DNA of 64,000 nucleotides from Ruania suaedae (GTDB lineage: Bacteria > Actinomycetota > Actinomycetes > Actinomycetales > Beutenbergiaceae): assembly GCF_021049265.1 (NCBI RefSeq), contig NZ_CP088018.1, positions 3,224,001-3,288,000 on the forward strand. The letters are read 5' to 3'. The notes under the pieces were generated by a model, which saw only the letters and a program-made list of their open reading frames with translations, was not told the DNA's origin and did not search any database. The position numbers and the translations under genes were made by a program. This document shows, piece after piece, positions 31,912 through 40,500 of this stretch (position 1 is its first letter; every line of letters starts with the position of its first letter).

Positions 31912-34566
31912 GTGCGCCGCACGCTCTCCCTCGCCGCCCTCGCCGCCCTCGTGGGCACCGCGACCACCGGCACCCTGCTCGCCGGCCCCGCTGACGCCGC
32001 CGACACCGATGTGGTCATCAACGAGGTGCAGTCCAACAGCGCCGACGACTCCCCCGACTTCGTCGAGCTCACCAACACCGGGGACGACCCCGTCGACATC
32101 TCCGGCTGGATCATCCGCGACGACGACGATGACCACACCTTCGCCATCGACGCGGGCACCGTGCTCGAGCCGGGCGACTTCGCGGTGTTCGAGACCAACG
32201 AGATCGACGACGGCTTCGGGCTGGGCTCCAACGACATGGCCCGGCTGTTCACTGCCGACGGCGTCACCCTGGTCGACTCCTACGCCTGGACCGACCACGC
32301 CTTCAGCGAGGGGCGGGTGCCCGACGGCACGGGCGAGTTCACCGACACCGAGCCCACCCCCGGGGCCGCGAACGTGGAGCGGGACGCGCCGCAGTCGTAC
32401 GACGCCGAGGAGAGCGTCGCCGTCAACGAGGTCATGTCCGATGACCCCGACGGCGGTGAGGACTGGGTGGAGCTGATCAACCACGGCGACGCCGAGGTTG
32501 ACCTCTCCGGATGGATCCTGCGCGACGACGACGACCTGAGCGCCCTGCCGATCGCCGCGGGAACCACGCTCGAGCCCGGCGAGTTCCTGGTGATCGAGAC
32601 GGGCGTCACCGACGACGGTTTCGGCCTGGGCAAGAACGACATGATCCGGCTCTACCTCGCCGACGGCCTGGGCCTGGTGGACTCCTACGCCTGGACCGAG
32701 CACGCGTTCACCGAGGGGCGCGTGCCCGACGGCACCGGCCCCTTCGTCGACGCCACCGCCACGCGCGGATCGGCCAACGTCGCCCGTGACTCCGCCAACC
32801 CGATCGTCATCAACGAGGTCGAGTCCAACGGCGGGATCGGGGACTGGGTGGAGCTGGCGAACACCGACACCGAGCAGTCGCTCGACCTGACCGGCTGGAC
32901 GATCATCGACAACGACCCCACCCACGAGCCGGTCGAGCTCTCCGGTGAGATCGAGTCCGGTGGGTACCTGGCAGTCATGACCGAGCCGAACTTCGGCCTC
33001 GGCAACCCGGACAGCGTCACCCTGCGCGACGCCGAGGGCACCGTGGTCGACTCGGTGAGCTGGCAGGACCACGCGCCGATCACCCTCGGCCGCTGCCCCG
33101 ACATGACCGGCGCGTTCGCCGACACCTCCGAGGCCACCTTCGAGCTGGCCAACGCCTGCGAGGAGATCACCGCGCCGGAGATCGACGCCGAGCCGTGGCC
33201 GTTCGCCGACGAGATCACCGACGCCGTCGCCGCCGGCACCTTCGGTGAGGACATGTCGGGCGTCGACATCGCCACCGACGGCACGGTGTACGCCGTCAAC
33301 AACGGCACCTCCGAGCTGGTCACCATGGCCCTCGACGGTGATCAGTACGTGGTCACCGCCGCCCAGGTGGTGACCTACCCCGACGGCGGAGGCGAGCCGG
33401 ACACCGAGGGCGTCACCGTGACCGCGGACGGGCAGATCTTCGTCTCCACCGAGCGCGACAACGCTGCCGGGGGCACCAGCCGGCCGTCGGTGCTGCGCGT
33501 GGACACCGAGACCGGCACCGCCACGCACGAGTGGAACCTCGCCGAGATCACCGGCCCGCTCAGCGCCAACGGCGGCCTCGAGGGGATCGAATGGATCTCC
33601 GACGCCGACGCCACCGCGCTCGGGGTCCGCGACGCCGAGGGCGGCGAGTACGACCCCGCCGCGTTCGGTGAGCACTTCGGCGGCATCTTCGCCGTGGCGG
33701 TGGAGTCCACCGGTGACATCCACCTGGTCGTCCTCGAGGGCGACGGCACGTCCACCCACCTGCAGTCCGTCGCCCCGAGCGAGGCCATGCCCGCGGCGAT
33801 GGGCCTGGACTGGCGGGCCGGCGCCAACGAGCTGTGGGTGCTGTGCGACGAGGCGTGCGACAACCGCACGTCGGTGCTCGCCTTCGACGGCGGCGAGCTC
33901 ACCCGCTCGGCCACCTACCACGCCCCGACCGGGATGAACCCGGACTACACCAACGAGGGCATCGCCTTCGCCTGGTGCGACGTGAACGCGGCCGCGGACC
34001 CGGGGGTGCTGTGGATCTCCGACACCGCGCACGACGGCGTCTCCCTGCGGGCGGCAGCGGGCGAGGAGTGCGTCGAGCCGGTGGACCCCGACCCCACTGA
34101 CCCAACTGACCCTGACCCCACCGACCCCACGCCGACCCCGGACGAGGACCTCACCGAGGACACGCGTGGCAGCGTCACCGCCCCGGCGACGGCGGAGCCC
34201 GGGGAGCGGATCGAGGTCACCGTGGCGGGCAGCGAGGGTGAGCAGGTGCACGTCTGGCTGCACTCCGAGCCGGTGCTGCTGGCCACGGCAACCATGGCCG
34301 AGAACGGGACGGTCGCCGTCACCATCCCGGCGGACGCCGATCTCGGCGACCACCAGGTGGTGGTCCAGGCCGCCGACGGCACCCTGATCGGGTGGGCACC
34401 GCTGGAGCTCGTGGCCGGCGAGGCCGCGGACGACGAGGCGCCGCAGGGCGAGGGCTCCCTCGCCGAGACGGGCTCCGCCGTCGGGCCGGCGCTGGCGGTC
34501 GGTGGCCTCGGCACCGCCCTGCTCGGACTGATGCTCGTGGCCACCCGGCGTCGCCTCCTCGGCTGA
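31912..34566 (+). CDS. secreted, sortase-anchored protein with three lamin-tail domains and a phytase-like (esterase-like) propeller
   Basis: An 884-residue protein started at the GTG that follows AAGGAG by five bases. A signal peptide occupies residues of about 1-31 (ending PADA). Three lamin-tail domains begin near residues 34, 169 and 298, each with the core INEV...DWVELxNxGDxxVDLSGWxxxDDD. Residues of about 430-720 resemble the esterase-like domain of phytases, with DMSGVDIATDGTVYAVNN, GVTVTADGQIFVSTERD, GLEGIEWISDADATALG and GMNPDYTNEGIAF. A DP/TDP-rich linker, an Ig-like domain and a cell-wall anchor follow. The anchor has LAETG at 850-854, a membrane segment and Arg residues; LAxTG is the class E sortase form. 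The upstream PHO-box-like repeat suggests induction by phosphate limitation and a role in extracellular phosphate release. Phosphatase activity is inferred. Confidence 0.85.
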   Translation: MRRTLSLAALAALVGTATTGTLLAGPADAADTDVVINEVQSNSADDSPDFVELTNTGDDPVDISGWIIRDDDDDHTFAIDAGTVLEPGDFAVFETNEIDDGFGLGSNDMARLFTADGVTLVDSYAWTDHAFSEGRVPDGTGEFTDTEPTPGAANVERDAPQSYDAEESVAVNEVMSDDPDGGEDWVELINHGDAEVDLSGWILRDDDDLSALPIAAGTTLEPGEFLVIETGVTDDGFGLGKNDMIRLYLADGLGLVDSYAWTEHAFTEGRVPDGTGPFVDATATRGSANVARDSANPIVINEVESNGGIGDWVELANTDTEQSLDLTGWTIIDNDPTHEPVELSGEIESGGYLAVMTEPNFGLGNPDSVTLRDAEGTVVDSVSWQDHAPITLGRCPDMTGAFADTSEATFELANACEEITAPEIDAEPWPFADEITDAVAAGTFGEDMSGVDIATDGTVYAVNNGTSELVTMALDGDQYVVTAAQVVTYPDGGGEPDTEGVTVTADGQIFVSTERDNAAGGTSRPSVLRVDTETGTATHEWNLAEITGPLSANGGLEGIEWISDADATALGVRDAEGGEYDPAAFGEHFGGIFAVAVESTGDIHLVVLEGDGTSTHLQSVAPSEAMPAAMGLDWRAGANELWVLCDEACDNRTSVLAFDGGELTRSATYHAPTGMNPDYTNEGIAFAWCDVNAAADPGVLWISDTAHDGVSLRAAAGEECVEPVDPDPTDPTDPDPTDPTPTPDEDLTEDTRGSVTAPATAEPGERIEVTVAGSEGEQVHVWLHSEPVLLATATMAENGTVAVTIPADADLGDHQVVVQAADGTLIGWAPLELVAGEAADDEAPQGEGSLAETGSAVGPALAVGGLGTALLGLMLVATRRRLLG

Positions 34567-34580
34567 GGCAGCGCACCAGC

Positions 34581-34616
34581 CGGAAGGGGCCGCACCCGCA
34601 CGGGTGCGGCCCTTCC
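34581..34616 (+). terminator. hairpin terminator after the lamin-tail protein
   Basis: A near-perfect inverted repeat, 16 pairs with one bulged G, separated by a four-base loop. It starts 14 bases after the stop at 34566. It is GC-rich and lacks a T-run. Confidence 0.8.
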
Positions 34617-34692
34617 GCGCTCCACGGTCCTGCCCGCGCATGGGGCCCGCTGCCCATGTCCCGGGCAGCACCCCGCCGCTAGGGTCACCGGT

Positions 34693-35262
34693 ATGACCAC
34701 CACCTACCCGCAGCTGACCGTGCGTCAGAAGCTGAGTCTGATGACCAACCGCTTCGAGATCCGCGAGGGCGGGAAGGATGGGCGCATCCTCGCGATCGCC
34801 CAGCAGAAGCGACTCGCGATGAGGGAGCAGGTGACCTTCTACGCCGACGAGGAGCGCACCCGGCCGCTGTTCGGATTCAAGGCGCAGCAGGTGATGGACC
34901 TCGGCGCCACGTACGACATCGTCGACGGGTCCGGGCAGCAGATCGGGTGGTTCCGCAAGGACTTCGGCAAGAGCCTGTTCAACACCACCTTCCACATCGG
35001 CGTCCCCGCCCAGGGCCTGGAGGGGTCGGGCCACGAACGCAACGCTTTCGTGGCCTTCGCACGCCGCTTCCTCGACATCGGCTGGCCGGTGCACTTCGAC
35101 TACACCGCGGCCCATGGGGCCCCCATCCTGGCGATCGAACGCGCCTGGCTACTCCGGGACGTCTACGACGTGAGGCTGCCGGAGGCGCCGAACGGCGCCC
35201 GGATGGACTGGCGCGTGGCCGCCGCGATCGCGGTCGGCATGGACGTGCTGCTCGCTCGCTGA
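34693..35262 (+). CDS. LURP-one-related / scramblase-like (tubby fold) protein
   Basis: A 189-residue protein resembling the LURP-one-related/DUF567 family, a twelve-strand beta barrel around a helix. Typical segments are LMTNRFEIREGGKDGRILAIAQQKRLAMREQVTFYADE, a KAQQVMDLGATYDIVDGSGQQIGWFRKDFGKSLF block, and the C-terminal hydrophobic WRVAAAIAVGMDVLLA. It has no signal peptide. Family members in bacteria have no settled function; phospholipid or membrane association is proposed for the fold. It stands alone between a terminator and the RecQ-like gene. Confidence 0.85.
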   Translation: MTTTYPQLTVRQKLSLMTNRFEIREGGKDGRILAIAQQKRLAMREQVTFYADEERTRPLFGFKAQQVMDLGATYDIVDGSGQQIGWFRKDFGKSLFNTTFHIGVPAQGLEGSGHERNAFVAFARRFLDIGWPVHFDYTAAHGAPILAIERAWLLRDVYDVRLPEAPNGARMDWRVAAAIAVGMDVLLAR

Positions 35263-35344
35263 CCCCGACGACTAGGCCGAGGAGGGGCCGGGCCCTGTGG
35301 ACGGGCCGGGCTGTTGTCGGCCCCAGGGGGCAGGATGGGCATCG

Positions 35345-37417
35345 ATGACATCGACAGCCGAGATCCTCGCCCGCACGATCCGTTCCGTCGCCGGTCCGGA
35401 GGCGGCCCCGCGCCCGGACCAGGAGCGCGCGGTGGTCGAGCTCGTCGACCACGGCCGCCGGGTGCTGGTGGTCCAGGCCACCGGCTGGGGCAAGTCGGCG
35501 GTCTACTGGGGTGCGACGGCGGCGCTGCGCGAGCGTGGTTCGGGCCCGACACTCGTGGTCTCGCCACTGCTGGCGCTGATGCGCGACCAGATCGCCGCTG
35601 CCGAGCGCGCCGGTCTGCGGGCGGCCACCATCAACTCGACCAATATCGAGGAGTGGGACGGGGTGCTGGCGGCGCTCACTGCCGGGGAGATCGACGTGCT
35701 GCTCATCTCCCCCGAGCGGCTGTCCAACCCCCGCTTCGCCGAGCGGCTGCCACAGCTGCTGGCGAGCACCGGCATGCTCGTGATCGACGAGGCGCACTGC
35801 GTCTCGGACTGGGGCTTCGACTTCCGCCCCGACTACCAGCGCCTCACCCGCACGCTGCTCCAGCTCTCCCCGGGTACCCCCGTGCTGGCCACCACCGCGA
35901 CGGCGAACACCCGCGTGACCGAGGACGTCGCCACCCAGCTGGGTGAGCAGACCGTGACGCTGCGCGGGTCCCTCGCGCGCGCCTCGCTGCGGCTCGCCGT
36001 GGTGCCGGGCCTGAGCCCGCTGGAACGCTACGCCTGGGTGGCCGAGGCCCTCCGGCAGCTGCCCGGCTCCGGGATCGTCTACGCGCTCACGGTCGCCGAG
36101 GCCGAGCGGGTCACCGGGTTCCTGCGGGCCCAGGGGCTCGACGTGGCGGCCTACACCGGGCAGACGGAGAACCGGACCGAGCTGGAGGACCGGCTGCGCG
36201 ACAACCAGGTCAAGGCGCTCGTGGCGACCTCCGCACTGGGCATGGGCTACGACAAGCCCGATCTGGCCTTCTGCGTACACCTGGGCTCCCCGGCGTCCCC
36301 GGTGGCGTACTACCAACAGGTCGGGCGGGCCGGACGTGCGCTCGACGACGCCCTCGCGGTGCTGGTGCCCTCGGACGCAGACGAACGCATCTGGGAGTAC
36401 TTCGCCACCGCCGGCATCCCGGACCCCGACCAGGTCGAGCAGGTGCTCACCGTGCTCGCCCGCGAGGGCGGGACCGACGAGGACGGCCGGCCGGTGGCGG
36501 TCTCGGAGTCGGCGATCTCCACGGGCACCGGGATCCGGCCCGGCCGGCTGGCCACCCAGCTGAAGATCCTCGCCGTCGACGGCGCGGTCGAACGGGTGCG
36601 CGGCGGGTGGGCCGGCACCGGCCAAGGCTGGCACTTCGACGAGCAGAAGTGGTCGGCGCTGAAGACGGTCCGGGCGGACGAGGCGGATCTGATGCGCCGC
36701 TACGCCCACGGCGAGGGCTGTCTGATGCAGTTCCTGCAGCAGGCACTCGATGACCCCGACCCGCGCCCGTGCGGGCGCTGCTCGGTCTGCGACGGACGCC
36801 TCCCTCCCCCCGGTGCACGACCGAGCGAGGAGCAGGTGACCGCGGCACGGCAGCACTTCCGCGGCCTGGACAGCAGGGTCGAGCCCCGCAAGCTCTGGCC
36901 CTCCCGCCTCGAGGGCGTACGCGGGAAGATCGGGCCGGTGATCGGTGAGGGGCGGGCGATCGCCTTCGCCGACGATCCCGCCTGGGGCGAGACGCTAGCC
37001 CGGCTGTGGGACGCCGACAACGAGGCGCCACCGGAGATCCTGGAGGCCGCCGTCGCCACCTTGCGCCGGTGGGCGCCACACTGGCAGCGCCCGACGGCGG
37101 TGGTCCCCATGCCCTCGCGGCGCTACCCGCGACTGGTCGGATCGGTGGCCGAACATCTGGCACAGGTGGGCCGGCTGCCGTTGGTGCACGCGCTCGAGGT
37201 CACCGGCCCTCCCCCCTCGCAGGAGGCCGCGTCCGGCGTCCGGGTGTCCGAGCTGCTCGAGCGCACCAGGGTCGTCGAGGGCGTCGAGCTGGCCGGCCCG
37301 GTGCTGCTCGTGGACGACACGATCCGGTCGCGCTGGACAGTCACGGTCGCCGCAGATCTGCTGGCCCGGGCCGGCGGCGGGCCGGTGCTGCCGTTCGCGA
37401 TCCACCAGCTGCCCTGA
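35345..37417 (+). CDS. RecQ-like DEAH helicase fused to a phosphoribosyltransferase-like domain
   Basis: A 690-residue superfamily 2 helicase. Walker A is ATGWGKS with K50, the Walker B/DEAH box is at D148 (DEAHCVSDWGFDFRPDY), and motif VI is QVGRAGR, followed by the RecQ-type zinc region GEGCLMQFLQQALDD...CGRCSVC. The C-terminal 180 residues are not RQC/HRDC; they look like a type I phosphoribosyltransferase fold, with TAVVPMPSRRYPRLVGSVAEHLA and the PRPP-loop-like VLLVDDTIRSRWTV. I know this fusion from actinobacteria only as an uncharacterised helicase. Start is the ATG at 35345; no strong ribosome-binding site is seen. It would unwind DNA 3'-5'; what the second domain binds (a nucleotide or PRPP) is unknown. 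Confidence 0.88.
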   Translation: MTSTAEILARTIRSVAGPEAAPRPDQERAVVELVDHGRRVLVVQATGWGKSAVYWGATAALRERGSGPTLVVSPLLALMRDQIAAAERAGLRAATINSTNIEEWDGVLAALTAGEIDVLLISPERLSNPRFAERLPQLLASTGMLVIDEAHCVSDWGFDFRPDYQRLTRTLLQLSPGTPVLATTATANTRVTEDVATQLGEQTVTLRGSLARASLRLAVVPGLSPLERYAWVAEALRQLPGSGIVYALTVAEAERVTGFLRAQGLDVAAYTGQTENRTELEDRLRDNQVKALVATSALGMGYDKPDLAFCVHLGSPASPVAYYQQVGRAGRALDDALAVLVPSDADERIWEYFATAGIPDPDQVEQVLTVLAREGGTDEDGRPVAVSESAISTGTGIRPGRLATQLKILAVDGAVERVRGGWAGTGQGWHFDEQKWSALKTVRADEADLMRRYAHGEGCLMQFLQQALDDPDPRPCGRCSVCDGRLPPPGARPSEEQVTAARQHFRGLDSRVEPRKLWPSRLEGVRGKIGPVIGEGRAIAFADDPAWGETLARLWDADNEAPPEILEAAVATLRRWAPHWQRPTAVVPMPSRRYPRLVGSVAEHLAQVGRLPLVHALEVTGPPPSQEAASGVRVSELLERTRVVEGVELAGPVLLVDDTIRSRWTVTVAADLLARAGGGPVLPFAIHQLP

Positions 37418-37551
37418 TCCCCAGGGACCAGCTGGCGAGACGAACACATTGAACATATGGACAAGTACTGCCTCGATGCGGTTGGGTAGCGCACGGCAGT
37501 AGTAGTCCAGAGATGGCGCGATGGCGCCGCAGAGCCTCGGGGGAGGACGCG

Positions 37552-40500
37552 ATGCAGCGCGCACCGCATGGAATCAAGGGTGGTCCGACAACCAGGCGGT
37601 GGCGTACGCGTGCGAGCGCGATGCTCGCACTCGTCGCGCTGGTCGCCTCCGCGCTGGCCACGACGGCCCCGTGGGCCGCAGCCCCGGCGTCCGCGGCTCC
37701 CGGCGACCCGTTCGACCCGGCCGACCCGCTGGTGTTCGTCGGGCAGAACCAGCCCACCGGGCTCTTCCGGGCGGTGACCAACGCCGCCGGTGAGGTCGAA
37801 TTCGAAGACGAGGGTCCACCGTCACCGGTCACCTACAACGCTCTCGCCTACAACACGGCGGACAACTACCTGTACGCGATCGTCAACGCCGGGAACGCCA
37901 CGTACCCGCAGGGCTCGCTCGTGCAGATCGGAGAGGCGGGCACGCTCACCCGGGTGGGTACGGAGACGTTCCAGAACTCGCTGGTGGGCGCCTTCGGTGA
38001 CGACGGCCTGATGTACTCCACCTTCGGTGCACAGGATGAGATCCAGGTGATCGACACCAGCACCGGAACGCTGGCCCAGACCCTCTCCCTGTCCCAGCCG
38101 ATGTACACCACGACGGTCGGCGGCCCGGACTTCGCCCTCCTGGACGGCTACCTGTGGTCCGCCGGCTCGGGGGGAATCACCCGCACCGACCCCAGCACCG
38201 GCACGGTCGACTACTTCCCCGGCGTCATCGACGAGTCGCTGGCGATCGCCGGCGCGGCCTGGACCTTCGGGAACGGCAACCTGGGCTTCTCCTTCAACTC
38301 CAGCGGCACCGTGGTCCAGATCGCCGTGGAGAGCCCCGGTTCCGCCGACCCGACCTTCACCGAGATCAGCCGGGGCCCCGGCCCGTCGAGCACCAACAAC
38401 GACGGCGCCGCCTCCCCCGGCCAGCCGACCGACCTCAGCATCGTCAAGGAGGGCCCGGAGGCTCTCGTCGCCGGCAGCACGATCGAGTACACGCTCACCG
38501 TGACCAACAACGGCCCGGGCAACAGCTCCGGCTTCACCGTCAGTGACACGATCCCCGCGACGCTGACCAACGCCTCCACCCCCGACGTGGACAACTGCGA
38601 CGTCGACGGCTCCACCTTCACCTGCCGTGGTGGCCGCACGCTCGCCGGCGAGTCCGTGGAGTTCACGATCGTCGCCGACGTCCCGGCCGACCTGGCACCC
38701 GACGCCGAGCTCGCCAACACCGCGACCGTGGTGCCCAACGAGGAGGACCCGACCCCGGGCAACAACACCAGCACCTCGACCGGTGAGGCTGCCTCGATCG
38801 ATCTCGTCAAGGAGGTCGCCGAGATCGAGGACGTCAACGACAACGGCCTCACCGACGCCGGCGATGTGATCACCTACGAGTTCACGGTTACCAACACCGG
38901 GCTCGTGGAGCTCACCGACATCGCGGTCGACGACCCGCTGCTGACCGAACCCGCCGAGTGCCCGGTCACCACCCTGGCTCCGGGCGAGGACACGGTCTGC
39001 GACGCCACCTACACGATCACCGAGGACGACGAAGCCGGCACCAGCGTCGACAACACCGCCACTGCGGGCGGCACCACTCCGGACGACCAGACCGTCACGA
39101 GCGAGCCCTCGACCACGAGCACCGAGCTCGAGGCGCCGGCCCCGGCGCTGACGCTGGTCAAGTCCGCGACGCCGACCGACCTGGACCAGTTCGACCCCGG
39201 TCAGGAGATCACCTACTCCTTCCTCGTCACCAACACCGGCAACGTCACCGTCGAGGACATCGCCATCGACGAGGGTGAGTTCTCCGGGTCCGGCCCGCTT
39301 GCGGACCCGGTCTGCGAGGAGACCATGCTCGCCCCGGAGGGCGAGACCCTGTGCACGACGGTCTACACCCTCACCGAGGAGGACATCCTCGAGGGCGGGG
39401 TCAGCAACACCGCCACCGCCACCGGTACCCCACCGGGCGAGCCGCCGGTGGAGTCCCCGCCGTCGGAGTTCGAACTGCCCGCTCCGGCGCAGCCGTCGCT
39501 GACGGTGGTCAAGTCCGCCACCCCGGAGATCGTCGACGCCGAGGGTGACGTCATCACCTACTCGTTCCTGGTGACCAACACCGGCAACCTGACGCTGAGC
39601 GATGTCGGTATCGCCGAGCAGGAGTTCAGCGGCACGGGCGACCTGTCCGCGATCGAGTGCCCGGACACGACGCTGGCGCCCCAGGGCACCACGACCTGCG
39701 TCGCCACCTACGAGGTCACCCAGGCCGACATCGACTCCGGCGACATCGACAACACCGCCACCGCCGAGGGCACCCCGCCCGGAGCCGAGGAGCCCATCAG
39801 CTCCGAGCCCTCCAGTGCGAACGTCTTCGCCGACCGGACCCCCGGGCTCGCCCTCGTCAAGTCGGTGGATCCGGCGGACGCCGAGACCTATGTGGCGGAC
39901 CAGGAGATCACCTACTCCTTCCTCGTCACCAACACCGGCAACGTCACCCTCGAGAACGTCGACGTGACCGACACCGAGTTCTCCGGCACCGGCGAGCTCG
40001 GCGAGATCACCTGCACCGACGGCGCCGGCCAGAGCTTCGCACCCGAGGACACCTTCACCTGTGAGGCCACCTACACCCTCACCCAGGAGGACATCGACGC
40101 CGGCGAGATCACCAACACCGCGATCTCCTCGGGCAACGCGCCGGGCGACGACTTCCCGGTCGAGTCCGACCCCTCCACGGTGGAGCTGGACCTGCCGGCC
40201 CAGCCGGCACTGACGGTCGTCAAGACCGCTTCACCGGAAGTCGTCAGTGCCGAGGGTGAGGAGATCACCTACTCCTTCCTCGTCACCAACACCGGCAACG
40301 TCACGCTCACCGACGTCGAGGTGATCGAGGGCGAGTTCTCCGGCACCGGTGACCTCGGCGAGATCACCTGCCCCGACGGCGCGGGCGAGAGCCTTGCGCC
40401 CGAGGACACCTTCACCTGTGAGGCGACCTACCTCGTCACCCAGGCAGACGTGGACGCCGGGGAGATCACCAACACGGCCACCGCAGGGGGCACCCCGCCC

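Noticed and set aside
31894-35115. A 1073-codon open frame on the minus strand opposite the lamin-tail protein
   Set aside because: It is a GC-rich shadow: composition is dominated by Val, Gly, Arg and His in low-complexity runs, whereas the plus strand has a signal peptide, domains and sortase motif.
37513-37551. Alternative start of the giant surface protein
   Set aside because: No ribosome-binding site precedes 37513, while GGGGGAGGA precedes 37552 and gives a normal signal peptide.
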